Below, in pieces: positions 48,501 through 62,500 of a stretch of DNA of 64,000 bases. The translations under genes and the position numbers were made by a program. Under the pieces are notes generated by a model, which saw only the letters and a program-made list of their open reading frames with translations, had not been told where the DNA came from and did no database searches. Each line of letters starts with the position of its first letter. The stretch's first letter is position 1. This stretch comes from Nautilus pompilius (taxonomy: Eukaryota; Mollusca; Cephalopoda; Nautilida; Nautilidae): NCBI GenBank assembly GCA_018389105.1, contig JACATO010001021.1, forward strand, positions 226,100 to 290,099, given 5' to 3'.

Positions 48501-51500
48501 TTTATAACTGGTAAATTGATGATCCTTTATAACTCCGAATGGAGGTTCGGTTATAACTTCCATACTGATGTTCGTTTATAACTCGTGAATTGATGCTCAT
48601 TTTCAAACTCCGAACTGATGCTCGTTTATAACTTCTGAACTGACGCTCATTTATGACATTCTGTAATTATGTTCGTTATTACTTCAGAACTAATGCTAGT
48701 TTATATCATATGAACTGAAGATCGCTTATAACTTCTGAACTTATACTCATTTATAACTTTTGAATTGATGCTCCTTTAAAACTTCCGAAATGATGCTCGT
48801 TTATAACTTCCGAATTGAGGTTCGTTTATAACTCGTAAATTGATGCTTGTTTATAACTTCCGAATTGATGCTCCTTTATAAATTCTGAAATAAGGCTCTT
48901 TCATACATGCTGAAGTGATACATGTTTATAACTACTCAATTGACTTTCATTTTTTAACATTCTGCAATTATGTTCGTCGTTCTTCTGAACTATTACTAGA
49001 TTATAACATCTGAACTAATGCTCGATTATAACTTCCGAACTGATTCTCCTATTTAATTTATGCATTGATGCTCGTTTGCATCTTGTGAACTGATACCGGT
49101 TTAAAACTTGTGAATTGATGCTCGTTTCTAATTACTGAATTGATTCCCGATCAGAACTGTTAAAGTAATTTTGCTTTAAAACATTTGTATTGATGCTAGT
49201 TTATAACATTTGAATTAATGCTCGATTATAACTTTCGAAATGATGCTCCTTTATAACTTCCGAATGGAGGTTCGGTTATAACTTGCATACTGTGTTCCTT
49301 TATAAGTCGTGAATTGATGCTCGTTTTTAACTTCCAATATGACGAATCTTTATACCTCGTGAATTGATAGACGTTTATAAATTTATTTACTAATGTTCAT
49401 ATATACTCTGAACTAATGCACGATTATAACATATAAACGGTTGCTCGTTTATAACTTTCGAATTGATGCTGGTTTATAACATACGAACTGATGCTGCTAT
49501 TTAACTTATGAATTGATGCTCGCTTATAACTTCCGAAGTAATTCTCGCTTATAACTTCTAAACTGATACTCATTTATAACTTTTGAATTGATGCTCGCTT
49601 ATATCTTCAATACTAATAATCGTTTATAACTGGTAAATTGATGATCCTTTATAACTTCCGAATGGAGGTTCGGTTATAACTTCCATACTGATGTTCGTTT
49701 ATAACTCGTGAATTGATGCTCATTTTTAACTTCCGAACTGATGCTCGTTTATAACTTCTGAACTGACGCTCATTTATGACATTCTGTAATTATGTTCGTT
49801 ATTACTTCAGAACTAATGCTAGTTTATAACATCTGAACTACTATTCGTTAATAACTTCTGAATTGATGCACTTTTATTCTTGGTGAATTGATGCAGGTTT
49901 ATAACTACTGAAGTGAATCACTTTATCTGAACTGACTCTCGTTTATAATATTCTGTACTTATGATCGTTTATTATGTCTGAACTAATGCTCGATTATATC
50001 ATCTGAACTGAAGATCGCTTATAACTTCTGAACTTATACTGATTTATAACTTTTGAATTGATGCTCCTTTAAAACTTCCGAAATGATGCTCGTTTATAAC
50101 TTCCGAATTGAGGTTCGTTTATAACTTCCGAATTGATGCTCCTTTATAAATTCTGAAATAAGGCTCTTTCATACATGCTGAAGTGATACATGTTTATAAC
50201 TACTCAATTGACTTTCATTTTTTAACATTCTGCAATTATGTTCGTCGTTCTTCTGAACTATTACTAGATTATAACATATGAACTGATGCTCGATTATAAC
50301 TTCCGAACTCATTCTCCTATTTAATTTATGCATTGATGCTCGTTTGCATCTTGTGAACTGATACCGGTTTAAAACTTGTGAATTGATGCTCGTTTCTAAT
50401 TACTGAATTGATTCCCGATCAGAACTCTAAAGTAATTTTGGTTTAAAACATTTGTATTGATGCTAGTTTATAACTTGAATTAATGCACGATTATAACTTT
50501 CGAAATGATGTTTGTTTATAACTGGTGAATCGATGCTCATTTATAACTTCCGAATGGAGGTTCGATTATAACTTGCATACTGTTGTTCCTTTATAAGTCG
50601 TGAATTGATGCTCGTTTTTAACTTCCAATATGAAAAATCTTTATACCTCGTGAATTGATAGACGTTTATAAAATTATTTACTAATGTTCATATATTACTC
50701 TGAACATATGAACGGTTGCTTGTTTATAACTTTTGAATTGATGCTGGTTTATAACATACGAACTGATGCTGCTATTTAACTTATGAATTGATGCTCGCTT
50801 ATAACTTCCGAAGTAATTCTCGCTTATAACTTCTAAACTGATACTCATTTATAACTTTTGAATTGATGCTCGCTTATATCTTCAAAACTAATAATCGTTT
50901 ATAACTGGTAAATTGATGACCCTGTATAACTTCCGAATGGAGGTTCGGTTATAACTTGCATACTGATGTTCCTTTATAAGTCGTGAATTGATGCTCGTTT
51001 TTAACTTCCAATATGTCGAATCTTTATACCTCGTGAATTGATAGACGTTTATAAAATTATTTACTAATGTTCATATATTACTCTGAACTAATGCACGATT
51101 ATAACATATGAACGGTTGCTCGTTTATAACTTTTGAATTGATGCTGGTTTATAACATACGAAGTGATTCTGCTATTTAACTTATGAATTGATGCTCGCTT
51201 ATATCTTCCCAACTAATAATCGTTTATAATTTGTGAAATGATGCTCGTTTATAACTTCCGAAGTAATGCTCGCTTATAACTTCTAAACTGATACTCATTT
51301 ATAACTTTTGAATTGATGCTCGCTTATATCTTCAATACTAATAATCGTTTATAACTGGAATTGATGATCCTTATAACTTCCGAATGGAGGTTCGGTTATA
51401 ACTTCCATACTGATGTTCGTTTATAAATCGTGAATTGATGCTCATTTTTAACTTCCGAACTGATGCTCGTTTATAACTTCTGAACTGACGCTCATTTATG

Positions 51501-52200
51501 ACATTCTGTAATTATGTTCGTTATTACTTCAGAACTAATGCTAGTTTATAACATATGAACTGAAGATCGCTTATAACTTCTGAACTTATACTCATTTATA
51601 ACTTTTGAATTGATGCTCCTTTAAAACTTCCGAAATGATGCTCGTTTATAACTTCCGAATTGAGGTTCGTTTATAACTCGTAAATTGATGCTTGTTTATA
51701 ACTTCCGAATTGATGCTCCTTTATAAATTCTATAATAAGGCTCTTTCATACATGCTGAAGTGATACATGTTTATAACTACTCAATTGACTTTCATTTTTT
51801 AACATTCTGCAATTATGTTCGTCGTTCTTCTGAACTATTACTAGATTATAACATCTGAACTAATGCTCGATTATAACTTCCGAACTGATTCTCCTATTTA
51901 ATTTATGCATTGATGCTCGTTTGCATCTTGTGAACTGATACCGGTTTAAAATTTGTGAATTGATGCTCGTTTCTAATTACTGAATTGATTCCCGATCAGA
52001 ACTGTTAAAGTAATTTTGCTTTAAAACATTTGTATTGATGCTAGTTTATAACATTTGAATTAATGCTCGATTATAACTTTCGAAATGATGCTCCTTTATA
52101 ACTTCCGAATGGAGGTTCGGTTATAACTTGCATACTGTTGTTCCTTTATAAGTCGTGAATTGATGCTCGTTTTTAACTTCCAATATGACGAATCTTTATA
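42535..52200. repeat. higher-order block B, ~4.42-kb super-repeat
   Basis: Markers fall at 43,379, 43,757, 44,925, 46,234, 46,614, 47,804, 48,186, 49,355, 50,646, 51,029 and 52,201. The step pattern of about 380, 1170, 1300, 380, 1190 repeats, so corresponding markers are 4412-4430 bp apart (43,379 to 47,804; 44,925 to 49,355; 46,614 to 51,029). A little over two copies are present. Each is itself built from smaller 25-bp-multiple cassettes. Confidence 0.85.
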
Positions 52201-52849
52201 CCTCGTGAATTGATAGACGTTTATAAATTTATTTACTAATGTTCATATATAACTCTGAACTAATGCACGATTATAACATATAAACGGTTGCTCGTTTATA
52301 ACTTTCGAATTGATGCTGGTTTATAACATACGAACTGATGCTGCTATTTAACTTATGAATTGATGCTCGCTTATAACTTCCGAATTGATGCTCCTTTATA
52401 AATTCTGAAATAAGGCTCTTTCATACATGCTGAAGTGATACATGTTTATAACTACTCAATTGACTTTCATTTTTTAACATTCTGCAATTATGTTCGTCGT
52501 TCTTCTGAACTATTACTAGATTATAACATATGAACTGATGCTCGATTATAACTTCCGAACTGATTCTCCTATTTAATTTATGCATTGATGCTCGTTTGCA
52601 TCTTGTGAACTGATACCGGTTTAAAACTTGTGAATTGATTCCCGATCAGAACTGTTAAAGTAATTTTGGTTTAAAACATTTGTATTGATGCTAGTTTATA
52701 ACATTTGAATTAATGCACGATTATAACTTTCGAAATGATGCTCCTTTATAACTTCCGAATGGAGGTTCCATTATAACTTGCATATGTTGTTCCTTTATAA
52801 GTCGTGAATTGATGCTCGTTTTTAACTTCCAATATGACGAATCTTTATA

Positions 52850-55800
52850 CCTCGTGAATTGATAGACGTTTATAAATTTATTTACTAATGTTCATATATA
52901 ACTCTGAACTAATGCACGATTATAACATATAAACGGTTGCTCGTTTATAACTTTCGAATTGATGCTGGTTTATAACATACGAACTGATGCTGCTATTTAA
53001 CTTATAAATTGATGCTCGCTTATAACTTCCGAAGTAATTCTCGCTTATAACTTCTAAACTGATACTCATTTATAACTTTTGAATTGATGCTCGCTTATAA
53101 CTTCAATACTAATAATCGTTTATAACTGGTAAATTGATGATCCTCTATAACATCCGAATGGAGGTTCGGTTATAACTTCCATACTGATCTTCGTTTATAC
53201 CTCGTGAATTGATGCTCATTTTTAACTTCCGAACTGATGCTCGTTTATAACTTCTGAACTGACGCTCATTTATGACATTCTGTAATTATGTTCATTATTA
53301 CTTCAGAACTAATGCTAGTTTATAACATCTGAACTACTATTCGTTAATAACTTCTGAATTGATGCACTTTTATTCTTGGTGAATTGATGCAGGTTTATAA
53401 CTACTGAAGTGAATCACTTTATCTGAACTGACTCTCGTTTATAATATTCTGTACTTATGATCGTTTATTATGTCTGAACTAATGCTCGATTATATCATCT
53501 GAACTGAAGATCGCTTATAACTTCTGAACTTATACATTTATAACTTTTGAATTGATGCTCCTTTAAAACTTCCGAAATGATGCTCGTTTATAACTCGTAA
53601 ATTGATGCTTGTTTATAACTTCCGAATTGATGCTCCTTTATAAATTCTGAAATAAGGCTCTTTTATACATGCTGAAGTGATACATGTTTATAACTGCTCA
53701 ATTGACGTTCATTTTTTAACATTCTGTAATTATGTTCGTCGTTCTTCTGTACTATTACTAGATTATAACATCTCTGAATCGATGCTCATTTATAACTTAC
53801 GAACTGATGCTCTTTACAACTTCCGAATGGAGGTTCGGTTATAACTTGCATACTGTTGTTCCTTTATAAATCGTGAATTGATGCTCGTTTTTAACTTCCA
53901 ATATGACGAATCTTTATACCTCGTGAATTGATAGACGTTTATAAAATTATTTACTAATGTTCATATATTAATCTGAACATATGAACGGTTGCTCGTTTAT
54001 AACTTTTGAATTGATGCTGGTTTATAACATACGAACTGATGCTGCTATTTAACTTATGAATTGATGCTCGCTTATAACTTCCGAAGTAATTCTCGCTTAT
54101 AACTTCTAAACTGATACTCATTTATAACTTTTGAATTGATGCTCGCTTATATCTTCAACACTAATAATCGTTTATAACTGGTAAATTGATGCTCCTTTAT
54201 AACTTCCGAATGGAGGTTCGGTTATAACTTCCATAATGATGTTCGTTAATAACTCGTGAATTGATGCTCATTTTTAACTTCCGAACTGATGCTCGTTTAT
54301 AACTTCTGAACTGACGCTCATTTATGACATTCTGTAATTATGTTCGTTATTACTTCAGAACTAATGCTAGTTTATAACATCTGAACTACTATTCGTTAAT
54401 AACTTCTGAATTGATGCACTTTTATTCTTGGTGAATTGATGCAGGTTTATAACTACTGAAGTGAATCACTTTATCTGAACTGACTCTCGTTTATAATATT
54501 CTGTACTTATGATCGTTTATTATGTCTGAACTAATGCTCGATTATATCATCTGAACTGAAGATCGCTTATAACTTCTGAACTTATACACATTTATAACTT
54601 TTGAATTGATGCTCCTTTAAAACTTCCGAAATGATGCTCGTTTATAACTCGTAAATTGATGCTTGTTTATAACTTCCGAATTGATGCTCCTTTATAAATT
54701 CTGAAATAAGGCTCTTTTATACATGCTGAAGTGATACATGTTTATAACTGCTCAATTGACGTTCATTTTTTAACATTCTGTAATTATGTTCGTCGTTCTT
54801 CTGTACTATTACTAGATTATAACATCTGAATCGATGCTCATTTATAACTTACGAACTGATGCTCCTTTACAACTTCCGAATGGAGGTTCGGTTATAACTT
54901 GCATACTGTTGTTCCTTTATAAGTCGTGAATTGATGCTCGTTTTTAACTTCCAATATGACGAATCTTTATACCTCGTGAATTGATAGACGTTTATAAAAT
55001 TATTTACTAATGTTCATATATTACTCTGAACTAATGCACGATTATAACATATGAACGGTTGCTCATTTATAACTTTTGAATTGATGCTGGTTTATAACAT
55101 ACGAAGTGATTCTGCTATTTAACTTATGAATTGATGCTCGCTTATATCTTCCCAACTAATAATCGTTTATAATTTGTGAAATGATGCTCGTTTATAACTT
55201 CCGAAGTAATGCTCGCTTATAACTTCTAAACTGATACTCATTTATAACTTTTGAATTGATGCTCGCTTATATCTTCAATACTAATAATCGTTTATAACTG
55301 GTAAATTGATGATCCTTTATAACTTCCGAATGGAGGTTCGGTTATAACTTCCATACTGATGTTCGTTTATAACTCGTGAATTGATGCTCATTTTTAACTT
55401 CCGAACTGATGCTCGTTTATAACTTCTGAACTGACGCTCATTTATGACATTCTGTAATTATGTTCGTTATTACTTCAGAACTAATGCTAGTTTATAACAT
55501 ATGAACTGAAGATCGCTTATAACTTCTGAACTTATACTCATTTATAACTTTTGAATTGATGCTCCTTTAAAACTTCCGAAATGATGCTCGTTTATAACTT
55601 CCGAATTGAGGTTCGTTTATAACTCGTAAATTGATGCTTGTTTATAACTTCCGAATTGATGCTCCTTTATAAATTCTGATATAAGGCTCTTTTATACATG
55701 CTGAAGTGATACATGTTTATAACTGCTCAATTGACGTTCATTTTTTAACATTCTGTAATTATGTTCTCGTTCTTCTGAACTATTACTAGATTATAACATA

Positions 55801-56522
55801 TGAACTGATGCTCGATTATAATTCTGAACTGACGCTCATTTATGACATTCTGTATTATGTTCGTTTTTTTATTACTTCAGAACTAATGCTAGTTTATAAC
55901 ATATGAACTGAAGATCGCTTATAACTTCTGAACTTATACTCATTTATAACTTTTGAATTGATGCTCCTTTAAAACTTCCGAAATGATGCTCGTTTATAAC
56001 TTCCGAATTGAGGTTCGTTTATAACTCGTAAATTGATGCTTGTTTATAACTTCCGATTGATGCTCCTTTATAAATTCTGATATAAGGCTCTTTTATACAT
56101 GCTGAAGTGATACATGTTTATAACTGCTCAATTGACGTTCATTTTTTAACATTCTGTAATTATGTTCGTCGTTCTTCTGAACTATTACTAGATTATAACA
56201 TATGAACTGATGCTCGATTATAACTTCCGAACTGATTCTCCTATTTAATTTATGCATTGATGCTCGTTTGCATCTTGTGAACTGATACCGGTTTAAAACT
56301 TGTGAATTGATGCTCGTTTCTAATTACTGAATTGATTCCCGATCAGAACTGTTAAAGTAATTTTGGTTTAAAACATTTGAATTGATGCTCGATTATAACT
56401 TTCGAAATGATGCTCCTTTATAACTTCCGAATGGAGGTTCGGTTATAACTTGCATACTGTTGTTCCTTTATAAGTCGTGAATTGATGCTCGTTTTTAACT
56501 TCCAATATGACGAATCTTTATA
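52850..56522. repeat. higher-order block C, distant copy of block A
   Basis: Markers at 53,919, 54,972 and 56,523 (steps 1053 and 1551) reproduce those at 39,936, 40,986 and 42,535 (steps 1050 and 1549) with a constant offset of 13,983-13,988 bp. The internal 400-bp duplication is also reproduced (CTCATTTATGACATTC at 55,437 and 55,834). The variant strings match, including rare variants such as TTCTTGGTGAATTGATGCAGG at 39,391/53,373 and 40,441/54,425. Confidence 0.85.
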
Positions 56523-59500
56523 CCTCGTGAATTGATAGACGTTTATAAATTTATTTACTAATGTTCATATATTACTCTGAACTAATGCACGATTATAACA
56601 TATAAACGGTTGCTCGTTTATAACTTTCGAATTGATGCTGGTTTATAACATACGAACTGATGCTGCTATTTAACTTATGAATTGATGCGCTTATAACTTC
56701 CGAAGTAATTCTCGCTTATAACTTCTAAACTGATACTCATTTATAACTTTTGAATTGATGCTCGCTTATCTTCAATACTAATAATCGTTTATAACTGGTA
56801 AATTGATGATCCTTTATAACTTCCGAATGGAGGTTTCGGTTATAACTTCCATACTGATGTTCGTTTATAACTCGTGAATTGATGCTCATTTTTTAACTTC
56901 CGAACTGATGCTCGTTTATAACTTCTGAACTGACGCTCATTATGACATTCTGTAATTATGTTCGTTATTACTTCAGAACTAATGCTAGTTTATAACATAT
57001 GAACTGAAGATCGCTTATAACTTCTGAACTTATACTCATTTATAACTTTTGAATTGATGCTCCTTTAAAACTTCCGAAATGATGCTCGTTTATAACTTCC
57101 GAATTGAGGTTCGTTTTATAACTCGTAAATTGATGCTTGTTTATAACTTCCGAATTGATGCTCCTTTATAAATTCTGATATAAGGCTCTTTTATACATGC
57201 TGAAGTGATACATGTTTATAACTGCTCAATTGACGTTCATTTTTTAACATTCTGTAATTATGTTCGTCGTTCTTCTGAACTATTACTAGATTATAACATA
57301 TGAACTGATGCTCGATTATAACTTCTGAACTGACGCTCATTTATGACATTCTGTAATTATGTTCGTTATTACTTCAGAACTAATGCTAGTTTATAACATA
57401 TGAACTGAAGATCGCTTATAACTTCTGAACTTATACTTATACTTTTTTTAACTTTTGAATTGATGCTCTTTAAAACTTCCGAAATGATGCTCGTTTATAA
57501 CTTCCGAATTGAGGTTCGTTTATAACTCGTAAATGATGCTTGTTTATAACTTCCGAATTGATGCTCCTTTATAAATTCTGATATAAGGCTCTTTTATACA
57601 TGCTGAAGTGATACATGTTTATAACTGCTCAATGACGTTCATTTTTTAACATTCTGTAATTATGTTCGTCGTTCTTCTGAACTATTACTAGATTATAACA
57701 TATGAACTGATGCTCGATTATAACTTCCGAACTGATTCTCCTATTTAATTTATGCATTGATGCTCGTTTGCATCTTGTGAACTGATACCGGTTTAAAACT
57801 TGTGAATTGATGCTCGTTTCTAATTACTGAATTGATTCCCGATCAGAACTGTTAAAGTAATTTTGGTTTAAAACATTTGAATTGATGCTCGATTATAACT
57901 TTCGAAATGATGCTCCTTTATAACTTCCGAATGGAGGTTCGGTTATAACTTGCATACTGTTTTGTTCCTTTATAAGTCGTGAATTGATGCTCGTTTTTAA
58001 CTTCCAATATGACGAATCTTTATACCTCGTGAATTGATAGACGTTTATAAATTTATTTACTAATGTTCATATATTACTCTGAACTAATGCACGATTATAA
58101 CATATAAACGGTTGCTCGTTTATAACTTTCGAATTGATGCTGGTTTATAACATACGAACTGATGCTGCTATTTAACTTATGAATTGATGCTCGCTTATAA
58201 CTTCCGAAGTAATTCTCGCTTATAACTTCTAAACTGATACTCATTTATAACTTTTGAATTGATGCTCGCTTATATCTTCAATACTAATAATCGTTTATAA
58301 CTGGTAAATTGATGATCCTTTATAACTTCCGAATGGAGGTTCGGTTATAACTTCCATACTGATGTTCGTTTATAACTCGTGAATTGATGCTCATTTTTAA
58401 CTTCCGAACTGATGCTCGTTTTAACTTCTGAACTGACGCTCATTTATGACATTCTGTAATTATGTTCGTTATTACTTCAGAACTAATGCTAGTTTATAAC
58501 ATCTGAACTACTATTCGTTAATAACTTCTGAATTGATGCACTTTTATTCTTGGTGAATTGATGCAGGTTTATAACTACTGAAGTGAATCACTTTAATCTG
58601 AACTGACTCTCGTTTATAATATTCTGTACTTATGATCGTTTATTATGTCTGAACTAATGCTCGATTATATCATCTGAACTCAAGATCGCTTATAACTTCT
58701 GAACTTATACTGATTTATAACTTTTGAATTGATGCTCCTTTAAAACTTCCGAAATGATGCTCGTTTATAACTTCCGAATTGAGGTTCGTTTATAACTCGT
58801 AAATTGATGCTTGTTTATAATTTCCGAATTGATGCTCCTTTATAAATTCTGAAATAAGGCTCTTTCATACATGCTGAAGAATTGATGCTCGTTTTTAACT
58901 TCCAATATGACGATTCTTTATACCTCGTGAATTGATAGACGTTTATAAATTTATTTACTAATGTTCATATATTACTCTGAACTAATGCACGATTATAACA
59001 TATAAACGGTTGCTCGTTTATAACTTTCGAATTGATGCTGGTTTATAACATACGAACTGATGCTGCTATTTAACTTATGAATTGATGCTCGCTTATAACT
59101 TCCGAAGTAATTCTCGCTTATAACTTCTAAACTGATACTCATTTATAACTTTTGAATTGATGCTCGCTTATATCTTCAATACTAATAATCGTTTATAACT
59201 GGTAAATTGATGATCCTTTATAACTTCCGAATGGAGGTTCGGTTATAACTTCCATACTGATGTTCGTTTATAACTCGTGAATTGATGCTCATTTTTAACT
59301 TCCGAACTGATGCTCGTTTATAACTTCTGAACTGACGCTCATTTATGACATTCTGTAATTATGTTCGTTATTACTTCAGAACTAATGCTAGTTTATAACA
59401 TCTGAACTACTATTCGTTAATAACTTCTGAATTGATGCACTTTTATTCTTGGTGAATTGATGCAGGTTTATAACTACTGAAGTGAATCACTTTATCTGAA

Positions 59501-62500
59501 CTGACTCTCGTTTATAATATTCTGTACTTATGATCGTTTATTATGTCTGAACTAATGCTCGATTATATCATCTGAACTGAAGATCGCTTATAACTTCTGA
59601 ACTTATACTGATTTATAACTTTTGAATTGATGCTCCTTTAAAACTTCCGAAATGATGCTCGTTTATAAATTCTGAAATAAGGCTCTTTCATACATGCTGA
59701 AGTGATACATGTTTATAACTACTCAATTGACTTTCATTTTTTAACATTCTGCAATTATGTTCGTCGTTCTTCTGAACTATTACTAGATTATAACATATGA
59801 ACTGATGCTCGATTATAACTTCCGAACTGATTCTCCTATTTAATTTATGCATTGATGCTCGTTTGCATCTTGTGAACTGATACCGGTTTAAAACTTATGA
59901 ATTGATGCTCGTTTCTAATTACTGAATTGATTCCCGATCAGAACTGTTAAAGTAATTTTGGTTTAAAACATTTGTATTGATGCTAGTTTATAACATTTGA
60001 ATTAATGCTCGATTATAACTTTCGAAATGATGCTCCTTTATAACTTCCGAATGGAGGTTCGGTTATAACTTGCATACTGTTGTTCCTTTATAAGTCGTGA
60101 ATTGATGCTCGTTTTTAACTTCCAATATGACGAATCTTTATACCTCGTGAATTGATAGACGTTTATAAATTTATTTACTAATGTTCATATATAACTCTGA
60201 ACTAATGCACGATTATAACATATAAACGGTTGCTCGTTTATAACTTTCGAATTGATGCTGGTTTATAACATACGAACTGATGCTGCTATTTAACTTATGA
60301 ATTGATGCTCGCTTATAACTTCCGAAGTAATTCTCGCTTATAACTTCTAAACTGATACTCATTTATAACTTTTGAATTGATGCTCGCTTATATCTTCAAT
60401 ACTAATAATCGTTTATAACTGGTAAATTGATGATCCTTTATAACTTCCGAATGGAGGTTCGGTTATAACTTCCATACTGATGTTCGTTTATAACTCGTGA
60501 ATTGATGCTCATTTTTAACTTCCGAACTGATGCTCGTTTATAACTTCTGAACTGACGCTCATTTATGACATTCTGTAATTATGTTCGTTATTACTTCAGA
60601 ACTAATGCTAGTTTATAACATCTGAACTACTATTCGTTAATAACTTCTGAATTGATGCACTTTTATTCTTGGTGAATTGATGCAGGTTTTAACTACTGAA
60701 GTGAATCACTTTATCTGACTGACTCTCGTTTATAATATTCTGTACTTATGATCGTTTATTATGTCTGAACTAATGCTCGATTATATCATCTGAACTGAAG
60801 ATCGCTTATAACTTCTGAACTTATACTGATTTATAACTTTTGAATTGATGCTCCTTTAAAACTTCCGAAATGATGCTCGTTTATAACTTCCGAATTGAGG
60901 TTCGTTTATAACTCGTAAATTGATGCTTGTTTATAACTTCCGAATTGATGCTCCTTTATAAATTCTGAAATAAGGCTCTTTCATACATGCTGAAGTGATA
61001 CATGTTTATAACTACTCAATTGACTTTCATTTTTTAACATTCTGCAATTATGTTCGTCGTTCTTCTGAACTATTACTAGATTATAACATATGAACTGATG
61101 CTCGATTATAACTTCCGAACTGATTCTCCTATTTAATTTATGCATTGATGCTCGTTTGCATCTTGTGAACTGATACCGGTTTAAAACTTGTGAATTGATG
61201 CTCGTTTCTAATTACTGAATTGATTCCCGATCAGAACTGTTAAAGTAATTTTGGTTTAAAACATTTGTATTGATGCTAGTTTATAACATTTGAATTAATG
61301 CTCGATTATAACTTTCGAAATGATGCTCCTTTATAACTTCCGAATGGAGGTTCGGTTATAACTTGCATACTGTTGTTCCTTTATAAGTCGTGAATTGATG
61401 CTCGTTTTTAACTTCCAATATGACGAATCTTTATACCTCGTGAATTGATAGACGTTTATAAATTTATTTACTAATGTTCATATATTACTCTGAACTAATG
61501 CACGATTATAACATATAAACGGTTGCTCGTTTATAACTTTCGAATTGATGCTGGTTTATAACATACGAACTGATGCTGCTATTTAACTTATGAATTGATG
61601 CTCGCTTATAACTTCCGAAGTAATTCTCGCTTATAACTTCTAAACTGATACTCATTTATAACTTTTGAATTGATGCTCGCTTATATCTTCAATACTAATA
61701 ATCGTTTATAACTGGTAAATTGATGATCCTTTATAACTTCCGAATGGAGGTTCGGTTATAACTTCCATACTGATGTTCGTTTATAACTCGTGAATTGATG
61801 CTCATTTTTAACTTCCGAACTGATGCTCGTTTATAACTTCTGAACTGACGCTCATTTATGACATTCTGTAATTATGTTCGTTATTACTTCAGAACTAATG
61901 CTAGTTTATAACATCTGAACTACTATTCGTTAATAACTTCTGAATTGATGCACTTTTATTCTTGGTGAATTGATGCAGGTTTATAACTACTGAAGTGAAT
62001 CACTTTATCTGAACTGACTCTCGTTTATAATATTCTGTACTTATGATCGTTTATTATGTCTGAACTAATGCTCGATTATATCATCTGAACTGAAGATCGC
62101 TTATAACTTCTGAACTTATACTGATTTATAACTTTTGAATTGATGCTCCTTTAAATTCCGAAATGATGCTCGTTTATAACTTCCGAATTGAGGTTCGTTT
62201 ATAACTCGTAAATTGATGCTTGTTTATAACTTCCGAATTGATGCTCCTTTATAAATTCTGAAATAAGGCTCTTTCATACATGCTGAAGTGATACATGTTT
62301 ATAACTACTCAATTGACTTTCATTTTTTAACATTCTGCAATTATGTTCGTCGTTCTTCTGAACTATTACTAGATTATAACATATGAACTGATGCTCGATT
62401 ATAACTTCCGAACTGATTCTCCTATTTAATTTATGCATTGATGCTCGTTTGCATCTTGTGAACTGATACCGGTTTAAAACTTGTGAATTGATGCTCGTTT

